47,200 bases of DNA from Muribaculaceae bacterium (GTDB taxonomy: Bacteria > Bacteroidota > Bacteroidia > Bacteroidales > Muribaculaceae): NCBI GenBank assembly GCA_009775225.1, contig VSPE01000018.1:1-47200 (forward strand), in the 5' to 3' direction. The notes under the pieces were generated by a model, which ran no database searches, was not told the DNA's origin, and saw only the letters and a list, made by a program, of their open reading frames with translations. Both the position numbers and the translations under genes were made by a program. Each line of letters opens with the position of its first letter. The stretch's first letter is position 1. This document shows positions 1 to 7,772 of the stretch, one piece after another.

Positions 1-6
1 TCACCA

Positions 7-48
7 AAGCATAAATGTCTGAAATTTCGACTGATGCTTATTTTTTTA
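7..48 (+). terminator. Terminator-like hairpin at the window edge
   Basis: AAGCAT (7-12) pairs with ATGCTT (34-39). Inside it, GTC (17-19) can pair with GAC (29-31). A run of T follows (41-47). It would end a plus-strand transcript coming from outside the window. The stem is short, so this is a moderate call. Confidence 0.45.
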
Positions 49-85
49 TTCACATTTGTTTTTAAACAACCTCTTATAGTAAGCG

Positions 86-124
86 ATACCGCCGCCCACA
101 CTCCGGGACGGCGGTATTTTTTTG
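86..124 (+). terminator. Strong intrinsic terminator before the amylase gene
   Basis: A perfect 9-bp stem, ATACCGCCG (86-94) with CGGCGGTAT (109-117), is followed by a run of eight or more T. It should end transcription entering from the left. The end of its T-run, TTTG at 121-124, also sits where the -33 element of the amylase promoter is expected. Confidence 0.8.
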
Positions 125-152
125 CAGTTTAAACAATTTATCCTTATTTTTG
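121..152 (+). promoter_or_regulatory. Bacteroidetes-type promoter of the amylase gene
   Basis: TTTG at 121-124, a 20-nt spacer, then TATTTTTG at 145-152, which fits TAnnTTTG exactly. The amylase ATG follows at 193, leaving a leader of about 35 nt. The -33 element is part of the upstream terminator's T-run. Confidence 0.7.
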
Positions 153-192
153 CAGCAGATATCATACTTCATACACCAATCATACCACGAAA

Positions 193-2019
193 ATGAAAAA
201 CAGCATAGCCGCAATGGCACTCCTGGCAACAATGGCGATGCCGCACACAGCAAACTCGGCAAACTACGCATGGCCCGCCAACTACGAAGGCGTGATGCTT
301 CAGGCCTTCTACTGGGACTCGTATTCCGACACCAAGTGGACAAATCTCACCGAGCAGTCCGACGAACTAAGCCAATATTTCAGCCTTATATGGGTGCCAA
401 ACAGCGCCAAGGCAAGCGGCTCACAGAATATGGGCTATATGCCGATTTACTGGTTCACGAACCACGATTCGTCGTTCGGCAACCGCATACAGCTCAAAAA
501 GATGATAACGACGTTCCGCGAAAAAGGCACTGGCGTGATAGCCGATGTGGTAGTTAACCACCGCGCAGGCGTGAGCAACTGGACAGACTTCCCCGTCGAG
601 ACGTGGAACGGCCGCACATGGTCGATAGGCCCCGAAGGCATCTGTTCCACCGACGAGGTTCGTAACCAGCCCGGGCAGGCTACTCCCACCGGCGCTCCCG
701 ACACGGGCGATGACTTCGGCGGTGCCCGCGACCTTGACCACACCAATGCCAACGTACAGGATAATGTGAAGAATTACGCGCTGTGCCTGCTGCAAGAATA
801 CGGCTATGCCGGCTTCCGCTACGACATGGTGAAAGGCTACGCCGGACGTTTCACCAAAATCTACAATGAATATGCAAAGCCCACTTTCTCGGTAGGCGAA
901 TACTTCGACGGCAGCTACGACGCCGTGGCGGCATGGATAGAAGCTACCGGACGCCAGTCGGCCGCTTTCGACTTCCCTCTCAAGTTCGTGCTTAACGACG
1001 CTTTCGCCTCGGGCGACATGAGCAAGCTGGTATGGCTCGCCAACGGCTCCAATCCCCAGCCCGCCGGCATGATACACTTCGGTTATCCGCAGTATTCCGT
1101 GACTTTCGTAGACAACCACGACACCTACCGCGACAACAATAAGTTCAACGGCAACGTACTTGCCGCAAATGCGTTTATCCTTTGCAGCCCCGGCACCCCG
1201 TGCATATTCCTGCCTCACTGGCAGCAGCACAAGAGCGCGCTGAAGAAGCTTATCAACGTGCGCAACAACGTGGGCATACACAACATGAGCGCAGTCAAGG
1301 TGCTCCGCTACGACCGCAACTGCTACATGGCCGAGGTGACAGGCAGCAAGGGTTCGCTGGTGGTGCGTATCGGCTCCGACTCATCTACCCCGGCCGGCTA
1401 CACTTCCGCCGACATCAAGGCACAGGGCAACGGCTACTGCGTATGGAGCAAGCAGGGAGGCTCATCCGAACCCGTCGACAACGCTCCCGAGCAGCTGTAC
1501 CTCATGGGGCATATCAGCCAGGGCGCATGGGCCACCAACGCAGGCGTGAAGATGACCAAAGACGGCAGTACATTCACCGCCCACAATGTGAACATAGTAA
1601 AAGCCGATGACAGCAACTACGGCTTCTTCTCTTTCGTGACAGCACTCGGCACCACCGGCTCCGCGAACGAATGGGACGCAGTAATCAATGCAAGCGACCG
1701 CTACGGCGCCACATCGAAAGACGAGCCTATATCCCCGAACAAACCCTCAAAGATGAAGGTGTTCTATGGCGGAGCCGACGCCTCTTCGGCTTACTCGTGG
1801 GCTGCCCTCCCCGGCTCCTACTCCGTGAAGGCCGACTTCGCTGCCATGACTGTGACTCTCAGCACTCCCTCGGGCATCGATGCACCTGAAGCAAGCAACG
1901 AGAACGATGCCGTGTACTATAATCTGCAAGGCGTACGAGTAGACAATCCTACATGCGGCGTGTATATCCGCATACGCAACGGAAAAGCCGAGAAGGTTCT
2001 GATTGGCCGACGCTACTGA
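193..2019 (+). CDS. Secreted alpha-amylase, glycoside hydrolase family 13
   Basis: Endo-acting alpha-1,4-glucanase for starch or glycogen-like glucans, 608 residues. A signal peptide covers about residues 1-22. The GH13 signature regions are all visible: ADVVVNH (117-123), GFRYDMVKG with nucleophile Asp211, SVGEYFDG with acid/base Glu236, and FVDNHD ending in Asp310. The barrel ends near residue 420. A beta-rich C-terminal part (about 430-560) resembles Bacteroidales starch-binding add-ons, and the last 40 residues (YYNLQGVRV...GVYI...GKAEKV) match a C-terminal tail common on secreted Bacteroidales proteins, probably for sorting or anchoring (inference). There is no lipobox, so the protein is periplasmic or exported rather than a SusG-type lipoprotein. 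No SusC/SusD pair is present. A VOC gene follows after 1 nt. Confidence 0.93.
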   Translation: MKNSIAAMALLATMAMPHTANSANYAWPANYEGVMLQAFYWDSYSDTKWTNLTEQSDELSQYFSLIWVPNSAKASGSQNMGYMPIYWFTNHDSSFGNRIQLKKMITTFREKGTGVIADVVVNHRAGVSNWTDFPVETWNGRTWSIGPEGICSTDEVRNQPGQATPTGAPDTGDDFGGARDLDHTNANVQDNVKNYALCLLQEYGYAGFRYDMVKGYAGRFTKIYNEYAKPTFSVGEYFDGSYDAVAAWIEATGRQSAAFDFPLKFVLNDAFASGDMSKLVWLANGSNPQPAGMIHFGYPQYSVTFVDNHDTYRDNNKFNGNVLAANAFILCSPGTPCIFLPHWQQHKSALKKLINVRNNVGIHNMSAVKVLRYDRNCYMAEVTGSKGSLVVRIGSDSSTPAGYTSADIKAQGNGYCVWSKQGGSSEPVDNAPEQLYLMGHISQGAWATNAGVKMTKDGSTFTAHNVNIVKADDSNYGFFSFVTALGTTGSANEWDAVINASDRYGATSKDEPISPNKPSKMKVFYGGADASSAYSWAALPGSYSVKADFAAMTVTLSTPSGIDAPEASNENDAVYYNLQGVRVDNPTCGVYIRIRNGKAEKVLIGRRY

Positions 2020-2020
2020 A

Positions 2021-2404
2021 ATGAAGCTGAACCACACGGCACTCTACGTGCACGACCTCGAAGGTGCCCGAGATTTTTTCGCGGAGTTCTTCGGAGCCGT
2101 ATCCAATGAGCTTTACCACAATAAGGCAACAGGACTGCGGACGTACTTTCTCACCTTCCCCGATGGTGGCAAGATAGAAATCATGACCCGCCCCGGGCTT
2201 GATGCATGCAGCTCATCTCCACACGCACACGGGCTCAACCATATAGCTGTCGGCACAGGGTCAAAAACCGAAGCAGACTCTCTTACCGAACGGATGCGCA
2301 AGGCCGGCTATACAATAATAAGCGGCCCGCGCACCACCGGCGACGGATATTACGAAAGCTGCGTGGAGGGTTTCGAAGGCTGTCTTATAGAGATTACCGA
2401 ATAG
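2021..2404 (+). CDS. VOC-family (glyoxalase I-like) metalloprotein
   Basis: A 127-residue protein with the paired beta-alpha-beta-beta-beta modules of the vicinal oxygen chelate fold. Putative metal ligands fall at the usual places: His5 (LNHTALYV), Glu53 (GKIEIMTRP), His74 (GLNHIAVG) and Glu124 (CLIEITE). That is the His/Glu/His/Glu set of glyoxalase I, but it is shared by other VOC enzymes, so the substrate is not known. The ATG at 2021 is preferred over an in-frame TTG at 2003 because it begins right before the conserved first strand and lies 1 nt after the amylase stop. It is very likely co-transcribed with the amylase gene. Confidence 0.85.
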   Translation: MKLNHTALYVHDLEGARDFFAEFFGAVSNELYHNKATGLRTYFLTFPDGGKIEIMTRPGLDACSSSPHAHGLNHIAVGTGSKTEADSLTERMRKAGYTIISGPRTTGDGYYESCVEGFEGCLIEITE

Positions 2405-2421
2405 ACTATATTGTAACGGAC

Positions 2422-2475
2422 GCGCCAGACGGAGCGACGACATTCCTGTCGTTGTACGCCGTCAGGCGTTCGTTT
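2422..2475 (+). terminator. Large composite hairpin after the amylase-VOC operon
   Basis: The outer stem is CGCC-A-GACGG (2423-2432) with CCGTC-A-GGCG (2459-2468), 9 pairs around one A-A mismatch. The inner stem is CGACGACA (2435-2442) with TGTCGTTG (2447-2454), 8 pairs including one G-U. TTCGTTTTA follows. It may terminate the operon, but it is larger than the other terminators here and could instead be a dispersed palindromic repeat. The rest of the gap to 2575 shows only a weak CCACG/CGTGG pairing (about 2490-2519). Confidence 0.5.
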
Positions 2476-2575
2476 TATCTGCGATGTACCCACGTTCTTC
2501 CCGAGGAGTTTGCCCGTGGCGACGAATAAGCGTACTGCAAAAAAAGTTTTGACTCCGCCATTAATGTAAATAACA

Positions 2576-2607
2576 CTTGTCTATTTGTAAAATTTTATTT
2601 ACCTTTG
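2576..2607 (+). promoter_or_regulatory. Promoter of the membrane protein/Xre pair
   Basis: CTTG at 2576-2579, a 20-nt spacer, then TACCTTTG at 2600-2607, an exact TAnnTTTG match. The start codon lies 40 nt downstream at 2648. Confidence 0.7.
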
Positions 2608-2647
2608 CAGCGTTCGATATTGAACACGAAATTTAAAACCAAACAGA

Positions 2648-3052
2648 ATGAAAAACTATCTCTTCCCAATGTATTTCCAGATTGCCGGCTGGATACTGTT
2701 TATTCCCTCTCTTATAACGGGAGTACTGCTCCTGCTCAACATCATCGGTTTCTCCGGGTCTACGGAAATAGCGGTAAACGACGCCGCTATCATCGGCACA
2801 ACAATCGGCACGCTTTTCATTGTTTGCTCAAAAGAACGTCATGAAGACGAAATGACACGCTCCATACGCCTCAACTCACTGCTCAAATCGTTTTACGTAT
2901 ATGCCGGAATTCTGGTACTCGCCACTCTGCTTATCAACGGTATCCCTTTCTTCATGTTCATGTCGGCCAACCTCGTGCTTATGCCGCTTCTCTACGTGCT
3001 TACCTTCCGCATAGAGATGCACCGATACAATAAACTCAGCAGCGATGAATAA
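2648..3052 (+). CDS. Small integral membrane protein, function unknown
   Basis: A 134-residue protein with about four hydrophobic segments (roughly residues 6-32, 43-60, 82-102 and 103-124). Between segments two and three is a charged stretch (SKERHEDEMTRSIRLNS, about 60-76). I do not recognise an enzymatic motif. The tail overlaps the start of the next gene (ATGAATAA), so the two are translationally coupled. Small multi-span proteins encoded with a short Xre-type regulator recur in bacteria, and the partner usually controls the pair; that analogy is inference. It has its own promoter and is separate from the amylase operon. Confidence 0.75.
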   Translation: MKNYLFPMYFQIAGWILFIPSLITGVLLLLNIIGFSGSTEIAVNDAAIIGTTIGTLFIVCSKERHEDEMTRSIRLNSLLKSFYVYAGILVLATLLINGIPFFMFMSANLVLMPLLYVLTFRIEMHRYNKLSSDE

Positions 3053-3245
3053 CAGAATAAAAGTCGAACGGGCCGAAAGAGGCGTCACCCAGCAGCAACT
3101 TGCGGAGGCTGTTGACGTGAGCCGACAGACAATTGTCGCCATTGAGAAAAAACAATTCTATCCGTCCACACCTTTGGCGCTGAAGATTGCCCGCTACTTC
3201 GGCAAACCCGTCGAGTCCATTTTCATGCTGGAAGACGGCGATTGA
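3045..3245 (+). CDS. Short Xre-type helix-turn-helix transcriptional regulator
   Basis: A 66-residue protein that is essentially one HTH_3 domain. The helix-turn-helix is clear: GVTQQQLAEAVDVSRQTIVA at about residues 13-32, followed by IEKKQFYPSTPLALKIARYF. It ends with VESIFMLEDGD, the tail typical of the YgzD-like stand-alone regulators that accompany small membrane proteins. The ATG overlaps the stop of the upstream gene by 8 nt, which fixes the start. It probably binds DNA as a dimer and may regulate its own promoter at 2576-2607 (inference); no obvious operator palindrome was found there. Confidence 0.88.
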   Translation: MNNRIKVERAERGVTQQQLAEAVDVSRQTIVAIEKKQFYPSTPLALKIARYFGKPVESIFMLEDGD

Positions 3246-3311
3246 CCGATGCTTCTGTCAGTGGCATATCATATAGGAGAGTTGTACATTTGTATGACTC
3301 TCTTATCAATT

Positions 3312-3343
3312 TTTGTACAGGATAAATATTTTTTGTACATTTG
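3312..3343 (+). promoter_or_regulatory. Promoter of the lipoprotein-pepT-miaA group
   Basis: TTTG at 3312-3315, a 20-nt spacer, then TACATTTG at 3336-3343 (exact TAnnTTTG). An identical TACATTTG occurs at 3285-3292 without a well-placed -33 box. The ATG is at 3381. Confidence 0.72.
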
Positions 3344-3380
3344 CAGCATATTACACTGTTAAACATATAATCCTGAAACG

Positions 3381-4175
3381 ATGAAGAAAATAGCACATCT
3401 TATAATAGCCACAGTAGTGGGAATGTTGGCATTATGCAGTTGCGGAGGCGGCAGCAAAGGCCCGTCGGCCCTGGAAGCTCAGAGCGAACGCATAGCAGGC
3501 GACCTCGAAGCCCTTTCGCAGGAAAGCCCGAAGTTCCTTGCAGGAACATCGGCCGAATACGCCGCGCCCAATCTCAATGTGAGCATAGAGTTTGCCGACA
3601 CGACAGTAAATGTGAACTCCTACACAGAAGCTCTCGTGCAGTATGTGCTTGCCCAGTACCTCAAGAACCATACCGGCGCCAACCTCGATGCCGTAATCAA
3701 CACACTCTCGGCCGAGAAGGGTTCGCTGAACCTCCGTCTCTCCGACACACACGGCAATTCGCGCGAATACGGTGTGAACGCAGGCCGCCTCAAGCAGCTT
3801 GTAAAACTCAAACCTATGGAGCTTAGCTTCAACGATGTGCGCACCAATGTGTCGGATATTATGGCAGCTAAGTGCCCCGCCTACATCGCAGCACATAACG
3901 CCGCCGACTGCGAGTTCGAAATCAAAGGCGGTTTCGCTCAATACACACTCACCTTCGAGCGTGCGTCGGCCTACAACAGCCTCAACCAGGGCAGCCTCAC
4001 CGGCCGCTACCTCAAGGTAATCAAACCTGAATACGAGGCCTTCGGCGCATGCCGCCCGATGATAGAAGAGCTGCTGCGCAGCCTCTCGATAGACGGCTAC
4101 CGCTTTATCTACACCGACAAAAAAGGCACAAAGACCATAAGCGCCGGCATGCCCTGGCGTCTAATCAACGAATAA
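3381..4175 (+). CDS. Lipoprotein of unknown function
   Basis: A 264-residue predicted lipoprotein. The signal peptide ends in a lipobox, LCSC, with the lipidated Cys at about residue 20, followed by GGGSKG. I recognise no catalytic motif in the rest. It is mixed alpha/beta, with conserved-looking cysteines in AKCPAYIAAHNAADCEF and GACRPM. Its size and tail (YRFIYTDKKGTKTISAGMPWRLI) suggest a ligand-binding or structural periplasmic role, but that is a guess. pepT follows after 8 nt, so the two are co-transcribed from the promoter at 3312-3343. It may be membrane-anchored on the periplasmic face. Confidence 0.8.
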   Translation: MKKIAHLIIATVVGMLALCSCGGGSKGPSALEAQSERIAGDLEALSQESPKFLAGTSAEYAAPNLNVSIEFADTTVNVNSYTEALVQYVLAQYLKNHTGANLDAVINTLSAEKGSLNLRLSDTHGNSREYGVNAGRLKQLVKLKPMELSFNDVRTNVSDIMAAKCPAYIAAHNAADCEFEIKGGFAQYTLTFERASAYNSLNQGSLTGRYLKVIKPEYEAFGACRPMIEELLRSLSIDGYRFIYTDKKGTKTISAGMPWRLINE

Positions 4176-4183
4176 GAAGCATC

Positions 4184-5416
4184 ATGACTCTCGTAGACCG
4201 ATTTCTGCAATATGTGAAGTTCGACACACAGAGCGACGAACTCACCAACATGACACCGTCGACTCCCGGTCAGATGGTGTTCGCCGAACATCTTAAAAAA
4301 GAGCTCGAAAATCTCGGACTTACCGAAATCACTCTTGACGATAACGGCTATCTTATGGCCACACTTCCTTCCAACCTCCCCGCAGGCCACAAGGAAGTGC
4401 CCACTATAGGTTTCATCGCCCACCTCGATACATCGCCCGACATATCGGGACGCCATGTGGCTCCGCGCATCGTTCAGAACTATCAGGGCGGCGACATTGA
4501 GCTTAACAGCGCTACCGGCGCCGTGCTTTCGCCCAACGACTTCCCCGAGCTGAACAACTACGTAGGTCAAGACCTTATTGTGACCGACGGCAACACTCTG
4601 CTCGGCGCCGACGACAAGGCCGGCATCGCAGAAATAATCACGGCCATGGACTATCTGCTCAAGCACCCCGAAGTGAAGCACGGCAAAATACGCGTAGGCT
4701 TCAACCCCGACGAGGAAATCGGTCAGGGTGCGCATAAATTCGATGTAGACCTCTTCGGCTGCGACTTTGCCTACACAATGGACGGCGGCGAAATCGGCGA
4801 GCTTGAATATGAGAACTTCAACGCAGCAGTAGCTCGCGTCACCTTCAAGGGCCGCAACGTTCACCCCGGATATGCCAAGCACAAGATGATAAACTCGATG
4901 CGCATTGCCAACCAGTTTATAATCATGCTTCCCCGCTGGGAGACACCTGAGCACACCGAGGACTACGAGGGCTTCTACCACCTCATATCTATGGAAGGCT
5001 CGGTGGAGAAAACCGTGCTTACATACATTATCCGCGACCACGACCGCGACCGCTTCGAGCGCCGCAAGAAAGAGCTTGAGCATCTGGCCCGCAAAATCAA
5101 CCACGAGTTCCCCGACTGCTGCTCGCTCGACATCAAAGACCAGTACTACAACATGCGCGAGAAAATCGAGCCGGTGATGCACATCATCGAGACTGCCGAA
5201 GAAGCCATGCGCCGCCTCGACATCCGTCCCAAGGTTGTGCCTATACGCGGCGGCACCGACGGCGCCCAGCTCTCGTTCAAGGGACTGCCCTGCCCCAATA
5301 TCTTTGCGGGCGGCCTCAACTTCCACGGACGCTATGAGTTTGTACCCATTCCGTCGATGGAGAAGGCTGCAGGCGTGATTGTAGAGATTGCCAAACTGGT
5401 AGCTGAGAAGGCCTGA
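4184..5416 (+). CDS. pepT: Peptidase T (tripeptide aminopeptidase)
   Basis: A cytosolic M20B zinc aminopeptidase that removes the N-terminal residue of tripeptides. The 410-residue length matches the family. Dinuclear-zinc motifs are present: AHLDTSPD (His80, Asp82), LLGADDKAG (Asp143 bridging), PDEEIG (Glu177 catalytic base, Glu178) and, near the end, GGLNFHGRYEF with the late His ligand. The dimerisation insert includes HPGYAKHKMINS. The ATG at 4184 gives the usual MTLVDRFLQYVKFDTQS start; an upstream in-frame extension would run back into the lipoprotein gene. It lies 8 nt after the lipoprotein gene and 38 nt before miaA. Confidence 0.96.
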   Translation: MTLVDRFLQYVKFDTQSDELTNMTPSTPGQMVFAEHLKKELENLGLTEITLDDNGYLMATLPSNLPAGHKEVPTIGFIAHLDTSPDISGRHVAPRIVQNYQGGDIELNSATGAVLSPNDFPELNNYVGQDLIVTDGNTLLGADDKAGIAEIITAMDYLLKHPEVKHGKIRVGFNPDEEIGQGAHKFDVDLFGCDFAYTMDGGEIGELEYENFNAAVARVTFKGRNVHPGYAKHKMINSMRIANQFIIMLPRWETPEHTEDYEGFYHLISMEGSVEKTVLTYIIRDHDRDRFERRKKELEHLARKINHEFPDCCSLDIKDQYYNMREKIEPVMHIIETAEEAMRRLDIRPKVVPIRGGTDGAQLSFKGLPCPNIFAGGLNFHGRYEFVPIPSMEKAAGVIVEIAKLVAEKA

Positions 5417-5454
5417 ACGGCCTTCCCTTCCTGCCGACAACCGTTTGCGCCAAG

Positions 5455-6375
5455 GTGAAGCATCCTCTGCTGGTGGTAGTGACAGGCCCGACAGCTTCGG
5501 GCAAGACAGCACTCGCCATAGAGATAGCGCGCCACTACGGCTCAGAAATCATATCGGCCGACTCAAGGCAGATTTTTAAGGATTTACCCATAGGCACGGC
5601 TGCTCCCACCACACAGGAGCAGGTCCGTGCCGTTCATCATCTTGTGGGCACTCACGAACTGGATGCCTACTACAGTGCTGCCTGCTTCGAGGAGGACGCC
5701 ATGCGTATTCTGCCGTCGATATGGGCCAAGAGCCCGGTGGCGGTAGTGTGCGGAGGCTCAATGATGTATATCGACGCGCTCACAAAGGGCATCGATGATA
5801 TTCCTACCGTGAGCGACGGTGTGCGCCAGTACGTAAAAGACATGCACGCCGCGCATGGCCTCGGTGCGGTGCTCGCTCAGCTCGAAATACTCGACCCCAC
5901 ATTCCACGCCACTGTCGACAAGGCCAACACCCGTCGTGTGATGCACGCACTGGAGGTATGTCTGCAATCGGGGCAACCCTATTCGTCGTTTCTCTCGGGC
6001 AAGCGCCGCAGCCGTCCCTTCAAGGTTCTTGAAACAGCTATCAGCAGGCCGAGGGAGGAGCTTTTCGCACGAATAAACGCCCGCGTCGACGCAATGATTG
6101 CCGCCGGACTGGAGGAAGAGGCCCGTGCCGCCTTTGCCAAGGGCGACTTCAACTCGCTCAATACAGTGGGCTATAAGGAGCTTGCTGCCTGTTTCCGTGG
6201 AGAAATGGACAGAGACACAGCAATAGCCCGCATAGCTAAAAACACGCGCGTATATGCAAAAAAACAACTTACGTGGCTCGCACGCAATCCCGAAGTGCAT
6301 TGGCTCGCACCTGCGGATGCTGTCAGAGATGCGATAGCTCTTGTCGACACCGCTCTTGCCGAGTGTGAACCCTGA
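5455..6375 (+). CDS. miaA: tRNA dimethylallyltransferase
   Basis: Transfers a dimethylallyl group from DMAPP to N6 of A37 in tRNAs that read UNN codons. The 306-residue protein starts at a GTG, which is fixed by the P-loop immediately after it (VVVTGPTASGKTALA, about residues 7-21). The substrate motif SADSRQIFK is at about 34-42. GGSMMYIDAL and DKANTRRVMHALEV are also typical, as is the C-terminal NTVGYKEL block. It is the last gene of the lipoprotein-pepT-miaA group. A 12-bp inverted repeat and a bidirectional terminator follow. Confidence 0.96.
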   Translation: MKHPLLVVVTGPTASGKTALAIEIARHYGSEIISADSRQIFKDLPIGTAAPTTQEQVRAVHHLVGTHELDAYYSAACFEEDAMRILPSIWAKSPVAVVCGGSMMYIDALTKGIDDIPTVSDGVRQYVKDMHAAHGLGAVLAQLEILDPTFHATVDKANTRRVMHALEVCLQSGQPYSSFLSGKRRSRPFKVLETAISRPREELFARINARVDAMIAAGLEEEARAAFAKGDFNSLNTVGYKELAACFRGEMDRDTAIARIAKNTRVYAKKQLTWLARNPEVHWLAPADAVRDAIALVDTALAECEP

Positions 6376-6382
6376 CGCCATA

Positions 6383-6418
6383 TTCAGTGTTGGATATCAG
6401 ACACTTTCCAACACTGAA
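6383..6418. repeat. Perfect 12-bp inverted repeat after miaA
   Basis: TTCAGTGTTGGA (6383-6394) and TCCAACACTGAA (6407-6418) are exact reverse complements around a 12-nt loop. No T-run follows, so it does not look like a terminator; a separate terminator lies 34 nt downstream. It could be a protein-binding palindrome, an RNA 3'-end stabiliser or a dispersed repeat. Confidence 0.6.
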
Positions 6419-6444
6419 CACTATGTCCTAAAGAATCGAACAAT

Positions 6445-6490
6445 ACAAAAAAATCGCCTCAGCAACATTGCCGGGGCGATTCTTTCTTAT
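6445..6490. terminator. Bidirectional terminator between miaA and the TPR gene
   Basis: AATCGCC (6452-6458) pairs with GGCGATT (6475-6481). A-rich sequence on the left (6447-6453) and T-rich sequence on the right (6480-6490) let it work for miaA on the plus strand and for gyrA-TPR on the minus strand. Confidence 0.75.
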
Positions 6491-6504
6491 TCCGTCGACC
6501 GATA

Positions 6505-7749
6505 TCAGTATGTCATGCGTTTCTTGACATCGTTGAGCTTGGCGTCGTCGTTGAGGTTGTAGTATACATTCTCAAGATACTTAAGCACGTCGGTGTTGTC
6601 GGGGTTGAGGTTGTATGCCTCTTCGAGAATATCGGCAGCCTGCAGGAAGAGAGGTTTGATTTTCTCGTTGAAGTAAGCTGTGTACTCATCCTGCTTTGTG
6701 GGAGCTGTATCGCCGAGTGCGAAAGCCTCTTCGCAGAGCTGACGGCCATAGTAATAGATAGCCTGAGCATTCTTGGGGTCAATCTCCATAGCCTTCTTGT
6801 ACGACTCTTTGGCCTTTGCCTTCGCGTCGGGAGTAGACTCGCTGTTCTCATAGAGAACGCCCTGTACAACATAGTACTGCGAGTTGTTGGGGGCGAGTGC
6901 GATAGCGTCGTTGATAACGCTGAAAGCCTTGTCGAGCTGCTTGTTCTGGAGGTAGTAGTTTGCCACCTGGCTGATGTACATGGGGGCTTCCTTGCCATAG
7001 AGAGGAATTGCTTCTTCTGCGTAAGCGAGGACTACATCATCATTTTTAAGCTGTGTGGCAACAGCGATAGCGTAGTCATAGAGACCTTTCTTGTTGTATC
7101 CGAGTTTCTTGGCATTTCCGAAAGCGGCAAGAGCCTCGGGCAGCTTGTTGCACTGCCAAGCGGCAAGAGCCTGGTTGAATGCGATTTCGCCGAATACGGT
7201 ATCGGGCTGCATGGCATTGTTTGCTTTGAGAGCCTTTACAGCAGCGGGTATTTCACGGATTGAGCAGAAGATATCCCAGCAGCGGTAAGCGCCTTCATAG
7301 TCCTTGGCATTCCAAAGGTCGGCACCGGCGTTGGTGTAGTCGGCGAAGTGCCCCACGATAGTGTTTACCATTTCCTTGGAGTACTTGGGCTTCACTTTAC
7401 CCTTTGCATCGGGAATTGAGTCGAGGGGGAAAGCCTTTGTGAAGTAGTCGAAGCCCTGTATGAGGAGCTGGCCCATCTTCTTGTCGCCGTTCTCGGGAAG
7501 TTTGTTGAACTGCTTGAGGCCGAGAAGGTGGTCGTATTCCTTGTAGGAAGCGGCACCGGGAATGAAATAAGTCTGTGCGGCCTGCGCGGTTGTGGGGTCG
7601 GAGAATGCGGGAGTAATAATCTTCACAACCTCGGCGGCTTCCTTACCACCCTTGTAGGCGCGTTCGGCTTCTTTCACCACAGCCTGCTGTGCGGTCGCTG
7701 CCATTGCGGTAACAGCGGCGAGAGCCAGAAAAGAAATTGTCTTCTTCAT
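6505..7749 (-). CDS. Secreted tetratricopeptide repeat protein
   Basis: A 414-residue protein with a cleavable signal peptide (MKKTISFLALAAVTAMAATAQ) and no lipobox, so it is periplasmic or exported. From about residue 150 to the end it is built of helical pairs. TPR-like units are clear around NQALAAWQCNKLPEALAAFG, APMYISQVANYYLQNKQLDK, SQYYVVQGVLYENS, KAMEIDPKNAQAIYYYGRQL and ILEEAYNLNPDNTDVLKYLE. The N-terminal third (about 25-140) has no recognised domain. TPR proteins are scaffolds, and the partner is unknown. It lies 23 nt downstream of gyrA with no promoter between, so it is probably co-transcribed with gyrA. Confidence 0.85.
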   Translation of the reverse strand: MKKTISFLALAAVTAMAATAQQAVVKEAERAYKGGKEAAEVVKIITPAFSDPTTAQAAQTYFIPGAASYKEYDHLLGLKQFNKLPENGDKKMGQLLIQGFDYFTKAFPLDSIPDAKGKVKPKYSKEMVNTIVGHFADYTNAGADLWNAKDYEGAYRCWDIFCSIREIPAAVKALKANNAMQPDTVFGEIAFNQALAAWQCNKLPEALAAFGNAKKLGYNKKGLYDYAIAVATQLKNDDVVLAYAEEAIPLYGKEAPMYISQVANYYLQNKQLDKAFSVINDAIALAPNNSQYYVVQGVLYENSESTPDAKAKAKESYKKAMEIDPKNAQAIYYYGRQLCEEAFALGDTAPTKQDEYTAYFNEKIKPLFLQAADILEEAYNLNPDNTDVLKYLENVYYNLNDDAKLNDVKKRMTY

Positions 7750-7772
7750 ATTATAGTGTAGTTTTAGGTTAA

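Noticed and set aside
193..2404. Polysaccharide utilisation locus around the amylase
   Set aside because: No SusC/SusD pair, SusR-type regulator or further glycoside hydrolase accompanies it in the window.
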